DNA of 64,000 nt from Pistricoccus aurantiacus (GTDB lineage: Bacteria; Pseudomonadota; Gammaproteobacteria; Pseudomonadales; Halomonadaceae), in assembly GCF_007954585.1 (NCBI RefSeq), contig NZ_CP042382.1, positions 1,116,001-1,180,000 of the forward strand, read 5' to 3'. Made by a program: the position numbers and the translations under genes. Of the stretch, positions 1 to 11,576 are shown in pieces; position 1 is the first letter of the stretch; each line of letters opens with the position of its first letter. A model generated the notes under the pieces. The model saw only the letters and a program-made list of their open reading frames with translations, was not told the origin of the DNA and searched no databases.

Positions 1-1584
1 GGCAAGGGCGGCCCAATGAGCTTCGGCAAGTCCAAGGCCAAGCTGCTGTCCCAAGACCAGATCAAGACCACCTTTGCCGATGTGGCCGGCTGTGACGAAG
101 CCAAGGAAGAGGTGGAGGAGCTGGTAGATTTTCTTCGCGATCCTACCAAATTCCAGCGTCTTGGCGGCACCATTCCCCGCGGCGTGTTGATGGTTGGTCC
201 TCCGGGCACCGGTAAGACTCTTCTGGCCAGATCCATTGCCGGCGAAGCCAAGGTACCGTTCTTTTCGATTTCCGGTTCCGACTTCGTCGAGATGTTCGTC
301 GGTGTGGGCGCGTCTCGAGTGCGTGACATGTTCGAGCAGGCAAAGAAGCAGGCGCCTTGTATCATCTTCATCGATGAAATCGACGCGGTGGGTCGTTCGC
401 GCGGCACCGGCATGGGTGGCGGCAATGACGAGCGGGAGCAGACCCTCAACCAGCTGCTGGTGGAAATGGATGGTTTCGAAGCCAACGAAGGCATCATCGT
501 CATCGCCGCTACCAACCGACCGGACGTGCTCGACCCTGCCCTGCTGCGCCCGGGCCGCTTCGACCGTCAGGTCACCGTGGGACTGCCGGATATTCGCGGT
601 CGCGAACATATCCTCGGCGTGCATCTGCGCAAGGTACCGCTGGGGGATGACGTCAAGCCATCGCTGATCGCTCGGGGAACTCCGGGTTTCTCCGGGGCGG
701 ATCTGGCCAACCTGGTCAATGAGGCAGCGCTGTTCGCCGCCCGGCGCAACAAGCGCCTGGTCAGCATGGAAGAGTTGGAACTGGCCAAGGACAAGATCCT
801 GATGGGCGCCGAGCGCAAGTCCATGGTCATGACGGACAAGGAAAAGCTCAATACCGCCTATCATGAGTCCGGTCACGCGATCATCGGCTTAGTGATGCCG
901 GAACACGACCCGGTTTACAAGGTGACGATCATTCCTCGCGGTCGCGCCTTGGGGGTCACCATGTTCCTGCCGGAACAGGATCGCTACAGCCTGTCTCGAC
1001 AACAGATCATCAGCCAGATCTGCTCGCTGTTCGGCGGCCGTATCGCCGAGGAAATGACCTTGGGGCCCAACGGGGTGACCACCGGCGCTTCCAACGATAT
1101 CAAGCGTGCCACGGAACTCGCTCACAATATGGTGGCCAAGTGGGGCCTGTCCGATGAGATGGGGCCGCTCATGTACGATGAGGATGAGTCGCACCAGTTC
1201 ATGGGCATGGGTAGTCAGGGTGGCATGCTCAAATCCGGCGAAACCACCACCAGGCTTGACAAGGAGGTGCGTCGTATCATCGACGAGTGCTACGCGGAGG
1301 CCAAGCGTATCCTCGAGGAGAATCGTGACAAGCTCGATATCATGGCGGAGGCCTTGATGCAGTACGAGACTATCGATGCGACACAGCTCAAGGATATCAT
1401 GGAAGGCCGCAAGCCTCGCCCGCCGGCGGACTGGGACGGTGGCGACGCCAGCGGCGGCTCGACGATCTCTCAGGCACCGGATCAAGAGCCCCAAGCCAGC
1501 CAGTCGGACGAGGGCGATGAAGCGGACGATGACAAACCTCGTCGACGTCCCTCGGATCCTTTGGGCGGTCCCGCCGGTCATTGA
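1..1584 (+). CDS. ftsH: ATP-dependent zinc metalloprotease FtsH (5' end outside window)
   Basis: Membrane-anchored AAA+ protease that degrades membrane and short-lived cytosolic proteins. The reading frame is open from base 1, so the N-terminal transmembrane/periplasmic part lies upstream of the window. Visible are Walker A (GPPGTGKT), Walker B (IIFIDEID), the second region of homology ending in RPGRFDRQ, and the zinc protease motif HESGH. The C-terminus is a Ser/Asp/Glu-rich tail, common in FtsH. A terminator follows, then folP, the usual gammaproteobacterial order. Identity is certain; only the start is missing. Confidence 0.97.
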   Translation, partial: GKGGPMSFGKSKAKLLSQDQIKTTFADVAGCDEAKEEVEELVDFLRDPTKFQRLGGTIPRGVLMVGPPGTGKTLLARSIAGEAKVPFFSISGSDFVEMFVGVGASRVRDMFEQAKKQAPCIIFIDEIDAVGRSRGTGMGGGNDEREQTLNQLLVEMDGFEANEGIIVIAATNRPDVLDPALLRPGRFDRQVTVGLPDIRGREHILGVHLRKVPLGDDVKPSLIARGTPGFSGADLANLVNEAALFAARRNKRLVSMEELELAKDKILMGAERKSMVMTDKEKLNTAYHESGHAIIGLVMPEHDPVYKVTIIPRGRALGVTMFLPEQDRYSLSRQQIISQICSLFGGRIAEEMTLGPNGVTTGASNDIKRATELAHNMVAKWGLSDEMGPLMYDEDESHQFMGMGSQGGMLKSGETTTRLDKEVRRIIDECYAEAKRILEENRDKLDIMAEALMQYETIDATQLKDIMEGRKPRPPADWDGGDASGGSTISQAPDQEPQASQSDEGDEADDDKPRRRPSDPLGGPAGH

Positions 1585-1627
1585 ATCGCAGGGACTTGAA
1601 TCCATGCTAAAGTCATCCCCGCACGGT

Positions 1628-1659
1628 GAGGCGCTCTCTTGGGCGCCTCGCGGTTTTTT
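1628..1659 (+). terminator. rho-independent terminator after ftsH
   Basis: A 7-bp GC stem (GAGGCGC/GCGCCTC) with an 8-base loop is followed by GCGG and six T. It lies between ftsH and folP. It also argues against starting folP upstream at 1626, because the start would fall inside the hairpin. Confidence 0.8.
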
Positions 1660-1694
1660 GTCCCGTATCGCGCTTTTTCAGTACGAGATCCCCG

Positions 1695-2552
1695 ATGAGT
1701 GAACATCAGCCCGTGCTGCCCTGTGGCCGGCATCGCCTGGATCTATCCTTTCCCCGAGTCATGGGGATCCTCAACGTCACCCCGGACTCTTTCTCCGATG
1801 GCGGGCGATATGGCGCCCTCGACGACGCCCTTTATCATGCGGAGCGGATGCTGGCGCAGGGCGCCGCCATCATCGACGTGGGAGGCGAATCGACTCGCCC
1901 CGGCGCCGCGTCGATTACGGTTCAGCAGGAACTCGACCGAGTGGTGCCGGTGGTCGAAGCCTTGGTGGGTGAGTTCGACGCTCTAGTATCGGTGGATACC
2001 AGTACGCCGCAGGTAATGACACAAAGTGCTGCCTTGGGCGCGGGCATGATCAACGACGTGCGCGCCCTGCGCCGGGAAGGCGCGCTGCGCGCGGCCGTCG
2101 ATAGCGGCCTGCCGGTCTGCCTCATGCACATGCAGGGCGAGCCTGGCAACATGCAGGAGAATCCGCGCTACGACCAGCCGATCGAAGACGCGGTGACGAC
2201 GTTTCTGAAAAAGCGTATCGACGCCTGCCTGGCTGCCGGCCTGGAGCGCAAACGCCTGCTGCTCGATCCCGGGTTCGGTTTCGGCAAGACCGTGGAGCAC
2301 AATCTACGCCTGCTCAATCGGCTGACGGCACTCGAAGCGCTGGAGCTGCCCTTGTTGGTGGGCATGTCGCGCAAGAGCATGATAGGCAAGGTGCTGGGGC
2401 GCCCGTTGAACGAGCGCCTGTCCGGCGGCTTGGCACTGACGGCGCTGGCGGTAGAGCGTGGCGCTCGCATCCTGCGCGTTCACGATGTAGGGCCCAGCGT
2501 GGATGTCGTCGATATGACCTGGGCCATAATGCAAGAGAGAGTTTTGCCATGA
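1695..2552 (+). CDS. folP: dihydropteroate synthase
   Basis: Condenses 6-hydroxymethyl-dihydropterin pyrophosphate with p-aminobenzoate in folate synthesis. Family motifs are [23 protein letters not shown] near residue 60, the SVDT strand, and GMSRKSMIG before the C-terminal RVHDVG. The protein is 285 aa with the ATG at 1695, normal for the family. The longer frame from 1626 runs through the ftsH terminator, so it was rejected. No good Shine-Dalgarno is visible before 1695. The stop overlaps the glmM start by 4 bases (ATGA), implying coupled translation. Confidence 0.96.
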   Translation: MSEHQPVLPCGRHRLDLSFPRVMGILNVTPDSFSDGGRYGALDDALYHAERMLAQGAAIIDVGGESTRPGAASITVQQELDRVVPVVEALVGEFDALVSVDTSTPQVMTQSAALGAGMINDVRALRREGALRAAVDSGLPVCLMHMQGEPGNMQENPRYDQPIEDAVTTFLKKRIDACLAAGLERKRLLLDPGFGFGKTVEHNLRLLNRLTALEALELPLLVGMSRKSMIGKVLGRPLNERLSGGLALTALAVERGARILRVHDVGPSVDVVDMTWAIMQERVLP

Positions 2553-3898
2553 CACGACGTTATTTCGGCACCGATGGTATTCGCGGCACCGTAGGGGAGT
2601 ATCCCATTACGCCGGATTTCATGCTCAAGCTGGGCTGGGCGATGGGCCGTGTGCTGAGTCAGCGCAACGAGCGCGCCAAGGTGCTGATCGGCAAGGATAC
2701 GCGGATTTCCGGTTACATGTTCGAATCCGCGCTGGAGGCCGGTTTGTCCGCGGCCGGTGTCGATGTCGCGCTGCTTGGACCGATGCCGACTCCTGGCATT
2801 GCTTATCTAACGCGTACGCTGCGCGCAGACGCAGGGATCGTGATCTCCGCCTCCCATAACCCCTTCGGTGACAACGGCATCAAGTTCTTCTCCGCGGAAG
2901 GTACCAAACTGCCGGACGCGACGGAGATACAGATCGAGGCGGAGCTGGAGAAAGATCTGGAAACCGTGGCCGGCAATCGTCTGGGCAAGGCAACGCGCAT
3001 CGAAGATGCGGAAGGTCGCTACATCGAATTCTGCAAGTCGACCATTCCTCATCGCCTTAGCCTGCATGGGCTTCGCATCGTACTCGACTGCGCCCACGGT
3101 GCCACTTACCATATTGCGCCTAATGTGTTCCGTGAACTGGGGGCGCAGGTGAGCGTGCTGGGTGCCGAGCCCAACGGGCTGAACATCAATCAGCAGGTGG
3201 GCTCGACTTACCCGCAGGCGCTGCGTCAAGCCGTGCTCGAGCAGCAGGCGGATCTGGGCGTCGCCTTTGACGGCGACGGTGATCGCGTGGTGATGATCGA
3301 TGCCAATGGCCGAGAAATCGACGGCGACGATATCCTTTACATCATTGCCAGAGATCATCACGAGCGAGGCGCTTTGCAGGGGGGAGTCGTCGGTACCGTG
3401 ATGAGCAACTTCGGTCTGGCGGCGGCGTTCGAGACGCTGGATATTCCCTTTGAGCGGGCCAAGGTGGGCGATCGCTACGTGATCGAGCGGCTCAACGCCA
3501 ACGGCTGGCAGCTGGGCGGCGAGTCCTCCGGTCATATCGTCTGCGGCAACGTGCAGACCACCGGCGACGGCATCGTTTCGGCATTGCAGGTGCTGGCGAT
3601 CATGGTCAGCGGAAAACGCTCGCTCGCAGAACTGCTCGAAGGCTTGGAGAAAGCGCCTCAGGCATTGATCAACGTGCGGCTGACCGCGGGAACCGACAAG
3701 AAAGCGCTGCTGGAAAGCCAGGCGCTACGCGATTCCGTCGCCGCAGTCGAGGCGGAGCTTGGGGATTCAGGCCGGGTTTTGCTGCGGGCCTCCGGCACCG
3801 AGCCATTGATTCGGGTCATGGTCGAGGGGCGGCCACGCTTCGATGTCGAGGGCCTGGCGCGACGTATCGCCGCGGACGTCGAGGGGCTGATGGTCTAA
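2549..3898 (+). CDS. glmM: phosphoglucosamine mutase
   Basis: Interconverts glucosamine-6-P and glucosamine-1-P on the way to UDP-GlcNAc for peptidoglycan and LPS. At 449 aa it is close to the E. coli length. The phosphoserine loop is ISASHNP with Ser102, as in E. coli. The metal-binding loop is DGDGDR, the sugar-binding loop GGESSGH, and the phosphate-binding loop [10 protein letters not shown] near the C-terminus. It overlaps folP by 4 bases; the folP-glmM pair is a classical gammaproteobacterial operon. Confidence 0.97.
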   Translation: MTRRYFGTDGIRGTVGEYPITPDFMLKLGWAMGRVLSQRNERAKVLIGKDTRISGYMFESALEAGLSAAGVDVALLGPMPTPGIAYLTRTLRADAGIVISASHNPFGDNGIKFFSAEGTKLPDATEIQIEAELEKDLETVAGNRLGKATRIEDAEGRYIEFCKSTIPHRLSLHGLRIVLDCAHGATYHIAPNVFRELGAQVSVLGAEPNGLNINQQVGSTYPQALRQAVLEQQADLGVAFDGDGDRVVMIDANGREIDGDDILYIIARDHHERGALQGGVVGTVMSNFGLAAAFETLDIPFERAKVGDRYVIERLNANGWQLGGESSGHIVCGNVQTTGDGIVSALQVLAIMVSGKRSLAELLEGLEKAPQALINVRLTAGTDKKALLESQALRDSVAAVEAELGDSGRVLLRASGTEPLIRVMVEGRPRFDVEGLARRIAADVEGLMV

Positions 3899-3968
3899 AG
3901 TGGCGGTTCGGTTGTCTCGAGCAGGCTACTCCTATACCATTTCGCACCACTTTGAAAGAGGAATTGCC

Positions 3969-4718
3969 ATGCGCAGGCCGCTGATTGCCGGCAACTGGAA
4001 AATGAATGGTTCGCTGGCGCTGGTAGAGCGCTTCGCTCAGGCATTTACCACGGCGGAGTTGCCTGCCGAAGTGGATATCGCTTTCATGCTGCCGGCGCCT
4101 TATTTGCCGGCGGCACAACGCAGCTTCGCAGGGTTGCCTGTGTCATTGGGGGCTCAGACGCTGCACCCGGAACCGAAAGGCGCCTATACCGGTGAAATCA
4201 GCGGCGCCATGCTCAAGGAGTTCGGTGTCCATTACGTGCTGGTCGGCCATTCCGAACGGCGCAGCCTGTTTCATGAAGACGATACAGCAGTACTGGCGCG
4301 GGTGCGGGCCGCCTTGCAGGCAGGCCTTGAGCCGGTGCTGTGCTTAGGGGAAACCCTGGAAGAACGTGAGGCGGGATCCACCGAAGCGGTGGTGTCGAAA
4401 CAGCTGGCGGCAGTCTTCGATGGGCTGGATGAAAGCGAGCGCCGGCGGCTGACCGTCGCCTACGAGCCGGTATGGGCCATTGGCACCGGCAAGACCGCGG
4501 CCCCGGATCAGGCGCAAGAGGTGCACCTGGCGTTGCGACAACGGCTTGCCCAATATGATACGACGCTCGGCGAGACAGCGCGGCTGCTCTACGGCGGCAG
4601 CATGAACAAGGATAACGCGGCGGCGCTACTTGCCCAGCCGGATATCGACGGCGGCCTGATCGGCGGTGCTTCGCTTCAGGTCGGTGATTTTTTAGCTATT
4701 TGCCAGTCAGCAGGTTAA
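3969..4718 (+). CDS. tpiA: triosephosphate isomerase
   Basis: Interconverts glyceraldehyde-3-P and dihydroxyacetone-P in glycolysis and gluconeogenesis. The ATG at 3969 follows AAAGAGGA and gives the canonical start [13 protein letters not shown] with the catalytic Lys. The catalytic His is in VLVGHSERR and the catalytic Glu in [12 protein letters not shown]. The phosphate-binding YGGS and the C-terminal GGLIGGASL loops are intact. The protein is 249 aa. An upstream in-frame extension to 3900 lacks homology and was not used. It sits between glmM and secG as in pseudomonads. Confidence 0.97.
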   Translation: MRRPLIAGNWKMNGSLALVERFAQAFTTAELPAEVDIAFMLPAPYLPAAQRSFAGLPVSLGAQTLHPEPKGAYTGEISGAMLKEFGVHYVLVGHSERRSLFHEDDTAVLARVRAALQAGLEPVLCLGETLEEREAGSTEAVVSKQLAAVFDGLDESERRRLTVAYEPVWAIGTGKTAAPDQAQEVHLALRQRLAQYDTTLGETARLLYGGSMNKDNAAALLAQPDIDGGLIGGASLQVGDFLAICQSAG

Positions 4719-4722
4719 TTTC

Positions 4723-5082
4723 ATGCAAGTTGCCATTCTCATGATCCATGTGGTGATCTCCATTGCCTTGGTCGCCCTGGTATTGCTTCAACAGGGCAAG
4801 GGCGCCGAAGCCGGCGCCTCTTTCGGCGGCGGTGCCTCCCAGACCGTATTCGGTTCTCGCGGCAGCGGCGGCTTTCTATCCAAGCTGACCGCTGTCGTGG
4901 CGGCGGGCTTTTTTGTGACGTCGCTGACCCTGGCATACTTTGCCAGCGAAGCAAGCGATGCGCCGGAAGCGGGTATCCCGGATTCGCGTCTGATCGAGCA
5001 GCAGAATAACGTGCCTACGCTTGACGATGGGTCAGAAAGTCCCGATAATGCCGCGCCAGTGTTGGAAGAAAGCAACGAATAA
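4723..5082 (+). CDS. secG: protein-export membrane protein SecG
   Basis: Small auxiliary subunit of the SecYEG translocon. At 119 aa it has an N-terminal hydrophobic helix ([20 protein letters not shown]), the conserved [20 protein letters not shown] loop, a second transmembrane segment and an acidic C-terminal tail. It begins 4 bases after the tpiA stop and is followed 18 bases later by tRNA-Leu, the standard tpiA-secG-tRNA-Leu arrangement. Confidence 0.96.
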   Translation: MQVAILMIHVVISIALVALVLLQQGKGAEAGASFGGGASQTVFGSRGSGGFLSKLTAVVAAGFFVTSLTLAYFASEASDAPEAGIPDSRLIEQQNNVPTLDDGSESPDNAAPVLEESNE

Positions 5083-5100
5083 TTCTTTCACATTCCTGAT

Positions 5101-5187
5101 GCCGAAGTGGTGGAATTGGTAGACACGCTATCTTGAGGGGGTAGTGACCCTACGGTCGTGCGGGTTCAAGTCCCGCCTTCGGCACCA
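5101..5187 (+). tRNA. tRNA-Leu (GAG)
   Basis: An 87-base class II tRNA with encoded CCA. The acceptor arms GCCGAAG/CTTCGGC pair. The anticodon loop TTGAGGG reads GAG. A long variable arm and a GGTTCAAGTC T-loop are present. It lies just after secG, the usual site for this leucine tRNA, and is probably transcribed with it. Confidence 0.96.
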
Positions 5188-5243
5188 TTATGTTTCATAC
5201 GCTTTCGAGTGATGAAACCCGCGTAACGATAGTGCGCTGTATC

Positions 5244-5272
5244 TTGACCAATATGTTGATGGCGCTTATAAT
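5244..5272 (+). promoter_or_regulatory. sigma-70-type promoter of tRNA-fMet
   Basis: The -35 box TTGACC and a perfect -10 box TATAAT are separated by 17 bases. The predicted start near 5279 lies about 8 bases before the mature tRNA. It is one of the best consensus promoters in the window. Confidence 0.85.
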
Positions 5273-5286
5273 CATGCACCTGTTGT

Positions 5287-5363
<77 letters not shown>

Positions 5364-5429
5364 TCTTGGTCTTTGGGCTTGAATAGCCAGCAAAAGCGCC
5401 AATCTGGTATCCAAGGTTTCTTGCAAAAG

Positions 5430-5453
5430 GCCCCTTCCATGAAGGGGCTTTTT
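5430..5453 (+). terminator. rho-independent terminator after tRNA-fMet
   Basis: An 8-bp stem GCCCCTTC/GAAGGGGC with a CAT loop is followed by five T. It separates the tRNA unit from the rimP-nusA-infB operon. Confidence 0.88.
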
Positions 5454-5596
5454 GTTAGTCGCTTATCCATTGGCTATATCGACATTGGATAGTCAGTGCG
5501 GATAACACGCCAACAGCCACCTAGCTTTCTTAAATCTCTCAGCCAGGTGCCTGAAACAATGGCGATACCTGACAAAGGGCTGTAGGAGTTTCGTCC

Positions 5597-6058
5597 TTGG
5601 CAAACAAGCACGCTACGCTAAATACGCTCATCGAGCCGGTGGTTAGCGCCATGGGATTCGAGCTTTGGGGCATCGATCTTCTCGCACAGGGCAAACATTC
5701 CCGCCTGGTGATTTACATTGACTCCGACAACGGTGTCACCGTCGACGACTGCGCGGATATCAGCCGCCAGATCGGCGCGGTGCTGGATGTCGAAGACCCT
5801 ATTAGCGGCGAGTATCGCCTCGAGGTGTCGTCACCAGGTATGGATCGCCCCTTGTTCGATATCGAGCATTTTGCGCGATTCAAAGGGCATCGGGCGATGA
5901 TCCGGCTGCGTACGCCTTTCGACGGTCGGCGCAAGTTTCAAGGTCTCCTGGCGGGTGTCGAGGGCGATGATGTATTGCTGCAGCTCGACGGCGAGGAGTA
6001 TTGCTTTCCCATAGACGCCATCGATCAGGCACGTATCGTGCCGACTTTCGAAAAGTAA
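5597..6058 (+). CDS. rimP: ribosome maturation factor RimP
   Basis: Needed for late 30S subunit maturation. At 153 aa it has the N-terminal alpha/beta domain (VISAMGFELWGIDLLAQGK, VIYIDSDNGVTVDDC) and the EVSSPGMDRPL signature before the SH3-like C-terminal domain. The start is TTG at 5597, preceded by TAGGAG at a good distance; no ATG fits the family N-terminus. It heads the rimP-nusA-infB operon. About 230 bases without a gene precede it, holding the tRNA terminator and probably the operon promoter, which I could not place with confidence. Confidence 0.95.
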   Translation: MANKHATLNTLIEPVVSAMGFELWGIDLLAQGKHSRLVIYIDSDNGVTVDDCADISRQIGAVLDVEDPISGEYRLEVSSPGMDRPLFDIEHFARFKGHRAMIRLRTPFDGRRKFQGLLAGVEGDDVLLQLDGEEYCFPIDAIDQARIVPTFEK

Positions 6059-6125
6059 GCTTTGAAAAAGGGCTTCGAAGCATGAGATCGAGGCATAAGG
6101 AACGGTTTTCCGGCGAGGCAGAGGC

Positions 6126-7619
6126 ATGAGCAAAGAGATTCTGATGGTGGTCGACGCCATCTCGAATGAAAAGGGTGTGCCCCGTGAAGTGATCTTCGAG
6201 GCAGTAGAATCCGCCTTGGCCAGTGCATCCCGCAAGCGCTTCGACGATCGGGAGGTCAGCGTGCGGGTCGGGATCAATCGCGCTACCGGTGATTACGAAA
6301 CATTTCGCCGCTGGGTGGTGGTCGAGGACGACGAATTCGAAGGCCCGGACGCAGAAATCAAGCTGTCTTATGCCGAGCGACGCGATCCACCGCTGGGTCT
6401 GGGAGATGTGGTCGAGGAAAAGATAGAGAACGCCGTCTTCGGACGTATCGCCGCCCAGACCGCCAAACAGGTCATCGTGCAGAAAGTGCGCGAAGCGGAA
6501 CGTGCCGAAGTGGTGCGCCAGTATTCGGAACGGGAAGGCGAACTGGTGGCAGGTATCGTCAAGAAGACCACTCGCGACGGGTTGATCATCGACCTGGGTG
6601 ACAACGCCGAGGCTTTCCTGCCACGCAACGAGATGATCCCCGGCGAGCGCTACCGCATGAACGAGCGGGTCCGGGCGCTGCTGGTCAAGGTCGACCCGGA
6701 AGCACGAGGCTCTCAGCTGATTCTGTCGCGCACCGCGCCGGAGTTGATCATCGAACTGTTCAAGATCGAGGTGCCGGAGATCGCCGAGCAGGTCATCGAG
6801 ATCAAGGGCGCCGCTCGGGATCCCGGGTCCCGCGCCAAGATCGCGGTCAAGACCAATGATCGTCGCATCGATCCGGTCGGCGCCTGTGTCGGCATGCGCG
6901 GCTCAAGGGTTCAGGCGGTCACCGGCGAGCTGCAGAACGAGCGTGTGGATATCATCCTTTGGGACGATAATCCAGCCCAGCTGGTGATCAATGCCATGGC
7001 GCCGGCGGACGTCGGTTCGATCCTGGTGGACGAGGATACCCACTCGATGGACGTGGCGGTGGCGGAGGATAACCTCGCTCAGGCCATCGGGCGCAGCGGC
7101 CAGAACGTGCGTCTTGCCTCGGAGCTGACCGGCTGGCGTATCAACGTGATGACCGAAGAAGAGGCTGAAGGCAAGCGGGAGCAGGAGGTCGACAGTCTGA
7201 TCGAACACTTCATCCAGCATCTGGATATCGAAGAGGATCTGGCGCATATCCTGGTGGAAGAAGGGTTCACTTCTCTGGAGGAAATCGCTTACGTGCCCCT
7301 CGAGGAAATGTTGGAGATCGAAGAGTTCGATGAGTCTCTCGTCGAGGAGCTGCGTGCCCGAGCGAAGGATGAACTATTGAACCTGGCGATTGCTTCCGAA
7401 GAGCAGCTCGACGGCGCACAGCCCGCCGAGGATCTGCTTGAAATGGAGGGGATGGAGCGTCATCTGGCCTTTACACTGGCCAGTCGCGGCATCGTCACGA
7501 TGGAGGACCTTGCCGAGCAGTCCGTCGATGATCTCGGAGATATCGAAGGCGTAGATGAAGCGCGCGCTGCGGAGCTGATCATGACTGCCCGTGCGCCTTG
7601 GTTCGAAAGCGAACAGTAA
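6126..7619 (+). CDS. nusA: transcription termination/antitermination factor NusA
   Basis: Binds RNA polymerase and nascent RNA, controlling pausing, termination and antitermination. At 497 aa its domains in order are: N-terminal RNAP-binding domain (about 1-125), S1 (about 135-200, [17 protein letters not shown]), two KH domains (about 230-345, [14 protein letters not shown] and [18 protein letters not shown]) and two acidic C-terminal repeats (about 365-495). The repeats are the gammaproteobacterial form that binds the polymerase alpha subunit. It stands 67 bases after rimP and 27 before infB. Confidence 0.97.
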   Translation: MSKEILMVVDAISNEKGVPREVIFEAVESALASASRKRFDDREVSVRVGINRATGDYETFRRWVVVEDDEFEGPDAEIKLSYAERRDPPLGLGDVVEEKIENAVFGRIAAQTAKQVIVQKVREAERAEVVRQYSEREGELVAGIVKKTTRDGLIIDLGDNAEAFLPRNEMIPGERYRMNERVRALLVKVDPEARGSQLILSRTAPELIIELFKIEVPEIAEQVIEIKGAARDPGSRAKIAVKTNDRRIDPVGACVGMRGSRVQAVTGELQNERVDIILWDDNPAQLVINAMAPADVGSILVDEDTHSMDVAVAEDNLAQAIGRSGQNVRLASELTGWRINVMTEEEAEGKREQEVDSLIEHFIQHLDIEEDLAHILVEEGFTSLEEIAYVPLEEMLEIEEFDESLVEELRARAKDELLNLAIASEEQLDGAQPAEDLLEMEGMERHLAFTLASRGIVTMEDLAEQSVDDLGDIEGVDEARAAELIMTARAPWFESEQ

Positions 7620-7646
7620 ACAGGTCACGGGCTCAGGAGGGTCGTA

Positions 7647-10166
7647 ATGTCAGAAATGACCGTTAAAGATTTTGCAGTGAAGGTGAAGCGTGATGTGCCT
7701 CGCCTGCTGGAACAGATGAAAGATGCCGGCCTGCCTCACAAGAAGGAGGACGACGCGGTATCCGAGGATGACAAGCAGCAGTTGCTTGAACATCTGACCA
7801 AAAGCCACGGCGGTGGCCCCGGCGCCAAGAACCGTATCACCCTGACTCGCAAGACCAAGAGTCGGATCAGAACCGGTGAGCGGGGCAAGACCATCGAGGT
7901 TCAGGTGCGCAAGAAGCGGACCTACGTCAAGCGTGCCGAGGAAGAGCAGCCGAAACAGCCGGAACCCAAGGCAGCTACCGGTCCGCGTCAGCTGGTCGGC
8001 GACATGGCGAACTCGCGTGCCGAGGCCGAAGCCAAGGCGGCGGAAGAAACCCGTCAGGCGGAAGCTCAGGCCAAGGCCGCGGAAGAGGCTCGCCAGGCGG
8101 AAGCCAGAGCCGCGGAAGAGGCAGCCAAGGCCGCTGCGGAGCCTCAGATTCCGGTGCCGGAGCTGGAGCCGCAGCCGGTTGAGCAGGGCGATGCGCCTCC
8201 AAAGGAAAACCGCGGTGACGGACGGCGTGCTGCCAAGAAAGGCACGGGTCGCAAGGAGCGCGGCGAGCGTGACGACGATGATCGTCGCGAACGCGACGAG
8301 CGCCGACGCGGCAGCGGGAAGAAGGTCAAGCGTGCGGAACGGCGCGGTAGTCGTCGCGGGGGGCGGGATAGCGGCGGTGGCAAGCACGGCTTCCAGAAGC
8401 CGACCCAGCCGATCGTGCGCGAGGTTTCGATCCCCGAGTCGATCAGCGTCGCGGACCTGGCGGACCGTATGTCCATCAAGGCCAACGAAGTCATCAAGGC
8501 CATGTTCACCATGGGCGCAGCGGTGACCATCAACCAGACCATCGATCAGGACACCGCGGCGATCGTGGTCGAGGAAATGGGCCACACGCCTAAGCTGGTC
8601 AAGGACGATGCCCTGGAAACCGAGGTGCTGGCAGGCATTTCCTACGAAGGTGAGGAAATTTCCCGGGCTCCGGTGGTCACCGTGATGGGCCACGTCGATC
8701 ATGGCAAGACCTCGCTGCTCGACTATATTCGTCGCGCCAAGGTCGCCCCCGGTGAGGCCGGCGGTATCACCCAGCATATCGGCGCCTATCACGTCGAGAT
8801 GGACGGTGGCGATATCACCTTCCTGGATACCCCTGGACACGCGGCCTTTACCGCCATGCGTGCCCGCGGTGCCCAGGCCACGGACGTGGTCATCCTGGTG
8901 GTGGCGGCGGACGACGGCGTGATGCCTCAGACCATCGAGGCCATCGAGCACGCCAAGGCGGCGGGCGTACCTCTGGTAGTGGCGGTCAACAAGATCGACA
9001 AGCCGGGAGCGGATCCGGACCGGGTCAAGAACGAGCTGTCCCAGCGCGGAGTAATCTCCGAGGAGTGGGGCGGTGACACCCAGTTTGTGCATGTTTCCGC
9101 CAAGACCGGGGAAAACATCGACGCGCTGCTGGAGTCGGTACTGCTGGCCTCAGAGGTGCTCGAGCTCAAGGCAGTGCCGGAGGCGCCGGGCAAGGGCGTG
9201 GTGGTGGAATCTCGTCTCGATAGAGGCCGTGGGCCGGTCGCTACCGTGCTGGTGCAGAACGGCACCTTGAAGCGAGGGGATATCGTCCTGGCTGGATTGC
9301 ACTACGGCCGCGTGCGCGCCCTGACCAACGAGCTCGGCAAGCAGGTCGAGTCGGTCGGCCCCGCCATGCCGGTGGAGATTCAGGGGCTCGACGGCACGCC
9401 GGAAGCCGGCGAGGAATTCATGGTAGTGGCGGACGAGAAGAAGGCGCGGGAAGTGGCCAACTTTCGTCAGGGCAAGTACCGGGAAATTCGCCTGGCGCGC
9501 CAGCAGAAAGCCAAGCTGGAAAACATGTTCAGCCAGATGGGTCAGGACGAGGCCGCCAAGGTCAACATCGTGCTCAAGGCGGACGTGCAAGGGTCTCTGG
9601 AAGCCATCAAGGGTGCCCTGGAGGAGCTCTCTACCGACGAAGTGCAGGTCGCCGTGGTGTCTTCCGGCGTCGGCGGTATCACCGGTACCGATGCCAACCT
9701 GGCCCTGGCCAGCGATGCCATCGTGGTCGGCTTCAACGTGCGTGCGGATGCCTCGGCCCGGGAAATCATCGAGCGTGAAGGTCTGGACCTGCGCTACTAC
9801 AGCGTCATCTATCACCTGATCGACGAGGTCAAGCAGGCCATGAGCGGCATGCTGGCGCCGGAGTGGAAGGAAGAGATCGTTGGCGTGGCGGAAGTGCGCG
9901 ATGTGTTCCGCGCGCCGAAGATCGGTGCCGTGGCCGGCTGCATGGTCGTGGAAGGTACCGTGCATCGCCACAAGAAGATCCGTGTCCTGCGAGAGAACGT
10001 GGTCATCTACGAAGGCGAGCTCGAGTCTCTGCGCCGCTTCAAGGACGATGTCAACGAAGTACGCAGCGGCATGGAGTGCGGTATCGGCGTCAAGAACTAC
10101 AACGACGTTCAGGTTGGCGACAAGATCGAAGTTTTCGATCAGACCAAGATCGAGCGCAGCCTGTAA
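7647..10166 (+). CDS. infB: translation initiation factor IF-2
   Basis: GTPase that places initiator tRNA on the 30S subunit. At 839 aa it has a short IF2_N domain, a long linker rich in Ala, Glu and Arg (about 100-255), a second IF2_N domain (about 265-315), then the G domain starting near residue 348. G-domain motifs are [26 protein letters not shown] and SAKTGENID, followed by domains II-IV. AGGAGG lies just before the ATG. In-frame internal starts could yield shorter isoforms, as in E. coli, but I cannot identify them. It shares an operon with nusA upstream and rbfA downstream. Confidence 0.97.
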   Translation: MSEMTVKDFAVKVKRDVPRLLEQMKDAGLPHKKEDDAVSEDDKQQLLEHLTKSHGGGPGAKNRITLTRKTKSRIRTGERGKTIEVQVRKKRTYVKRAEEEQPKQPEPKAATGPRQLVGDMANSRAEAEAKAAEETRQAEAQAKAAEEARQAEARAAEEAAKAAAEPQIPVPELEPQPVEQGDAPPKENRGDGRRAAKKGTGRKERGERDDDDRRERDERRRGSGKKVKRAERRGSRRGGRDSGGGKHGFQKPTQPIVREVSIPESISVADLADRMSIKANEVIKAMFTMGAAVTINQTIDQDTAAIVVEEMGHTPKLVKDDALETEVLAGISYEGEEISRAPVVTVMGHVDHGKTSLLDYIRRAKVAPGEAGGITQHIGAYHVEMDGGDITFLDTPGHAAFTAMRARGAQATDVVILVVAADDGVMPQTIEAIEHAKAAGVPLVVAVNKIDKPGADPDRVKNELSQRGVISEEWGGDTQFVHVSAKTGENIDALLESVLLASEVLELKAVPEAPGKGVVVESRLDRGRGPVATVLVQNGTLKRGDIVLAGLHYGRVRALTNELGKQVESVGPAMPVEIQGLDGTPEAGEEFMVVADEKKAREVANFRQGKYREIRLARQQKAKLENMFSQMGQDEAAKVNIVLKADVQGSLEAIKGALEELSTDEVQVAVVSSGVGGITGTDANLALASDAIVVGFNVRADASAREIIEREGLDLRYYSVIYHLIDEVKQAMSGMLAPEWKEEIVGVAEVRDVFRAPKIGAVAGCMVVEGTVHRHKKIRVLRENVVIYEGELESLRRFKDDVNEVRSGMECGIGVKNYNDVQVGDKIEVFDQTKIERSL

Positions 10167-10206
10167 GGGCAGCGTTTGTAGAGGCTAGCTGACAGGAGCG
10201 ATGGCC

Positions 10207-10632
10207 ATGCGTGAGTTCAAGCGTACCGATCGGGTGGCGGATCAGCTGCAGCAGGAGCTGGCGGTGCTGATCCAGCGCGAGGTCAAGGACCCGCGCCTGG
10301 GGATGATCACCGTCAGCGGCGTCACCGTGAGCCGCGACCTGGGCTATGCAGATGTCTTCATCACCCTGCTCGGCGAGAATGACGACGAGCGGGTTGCTGA
10401 AAATCTCAAGGTGCTCAAGCATGCGGCGGGTTTTCTGCGCAGCCAGATCGCAAGGCGCGTCAAGCTGCGTCACATGCCGGAGCTGCGCTTTCATTACGAT
10501 GAGAGCGTGGTGCGCGGTCAGCAGTTGTCTGCCCTGATTGACGAGGCGGTAGCCACGGATCGGGCCAAGCATACTGATGAAAATGGTAATGAAGGCAGCG
10601 ATGAAAACGCTAACGATGTGGAGCCGCGCTGA
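10207..10632 (+). CDS. rbfA: 30S ribosome-binding factor RbfA
   Basis: Cold-shock-related factor for 16S rRNA 5'-end and 30S maturation. The ATG at 10207 is preferred over that at 10201: AGGAG ends 8 bases before it and the protein then begins MREFKRTDRVADQLQ as in the family. Visible motifs are LIQREVKDPRLGMITVSGV and the KH-like LPELRFHYDES-type strand (MPELRFHYDESV). The acidic C-terminal tail is typical. The stop overlaps the truB start by one base. Confidence 0.95.
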   Translation: MREFKRTDRVADQLQQELAVLIQREVKDPRLGMITVSGVTVSRDLGYADVFITLLGENDDERVAENLKVLKHAAGFLRSQIARRVKLRHMPELRFHYDESVVRGQQLSALIDEAVATDRAKHTDENGNEGSDENANDVEPR

Positions 10633-11576
10633 TGGCGCGACGCCGCAAGGGATTGTTGGTCGATGGCGTACTGCTGCTGGATAAGCCGTTCGGGCTTTCC
10701 AGCAACCATGCCCTGCAGCAGATCCGGCGTCTCTATCAGGCGCAGAAGGCCGGCCATACCGGCACCCTCGATCCTATGGCAACCGGGCTCCTGCCGATAT
10801 GTTTCGGCGAGGCGACCAAGTTCTCAAGCTATCTGCTGGAAGCGGACAAGACCTATCGCGCTCAGCTGAAACTGGGCGAGACCACTACCACCGGGGACGC
10901 GGAAGGCGAAATGATCGAACGGCGTGCGGTTCCGGTGCTTTCCGACGCAGTGATCGAGGAGGCTTTGGCGGGTTTTCGCGGCGAGATCACACAGCTGCCG
11001 CCGATGTATTCCGCTCTCAAGCATCAAGGGCGGCCGCTTTACGAACTGGCGCGGCAAGGCAAGACAGTCGAGCGTGCGCCACGGCGCGTAAGCGTTTATG
11101 ATATTCGCCTTCTCGAGCGCCAGTCCGAAGAGTTTACGCTTGAAGTCAACTGCAGCAAGGGCACCTATATTCGTACCCTGGCGGAGGATATCGGTCGCGC
11201 CTTGGGCTGCGGGGCGCATCTCACCGCCCTGCGGCGTATCAAGACGGGACCTTTCACGGCGAAGGGAATGAAGAGCATTGAGGCGCTGGAAGCCTTGGCG
11301 GATCAGCAGGCCCGCGAAGCGCGGCTATTGCCGGTGGACGTGCTGGTGGCAAATTTGCCTGCCCTTGATGCAGATGCGGAAAATACGGCAGGGTTGTTAC
11401 AAGGTCGACCGGCGAGAATCGATACCGCCGGTTGTTCCGCTGGCAGTCTGGCAAGAATCTACCATGACGGCGCCTTTCTCGGGCTTGTCGAAATCAAGGC
11501 GCCTGGAGAAGTACTTCCCAAACGCCTGATCAATACCGCCGCTGCCGATCGAGATTCGAGCGGTGGCGGCGTCTAG
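10632..11576 (+). CDS. truB: tRNA pseudouridine-55 synthase TruB
   Basis: Makes pseudouridine 55 in the T-loop of elongator tRNAs. At 314 aa it carries the catalytic Asp in GHTGTLDPMATG near residue 45, KTYRAQLKLGETTTTGD, and the thumb/PUA-like C-terminal region. The start ATG overlaps the rbfA stop (TGATG). A 100-base gap to rpsO holds an imperfect hairpin (arms at 11607 and 11628) that may be a weak terminator or processing site. Confidence 0.96.
   Translation: MARRRKGLLVDGVLLLDKPFGLSSNHALQQIRRLYQAQKAGHTGTLDPMATGLLPICFGEATKFSSYLLEADKTYRAQLKLGETTTTGDAEGEMIERRAVPVLSDAVIEEALAGFRGEITQLPPMYSALKHQGRPLYELARQGKTVERAPRRVSVYDIRLLERQSEEFTLEVNCSKGTYIRTLAEDIGRALGCGAHLTALRRIKTGPFTAKGMKSIEALEALADQQAREARLLPVDVLVANLPALDADAENTAGLLQGRPARIDTAGCSAGSLARIYHDGAFLGLVEIKAPGEVLPKRLINTAAADRDSSGGGV

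Noticed and set aside
889-1605. 238-aa frame antisense to ftsH
   Set aside because: Lies over the FtsH protease domain and has no recognisable features.
7650-9092. 480-aa frame antisense to infB
   Set aside because: Shadow of high-GC codon use; no start signal and no recognisable domain.
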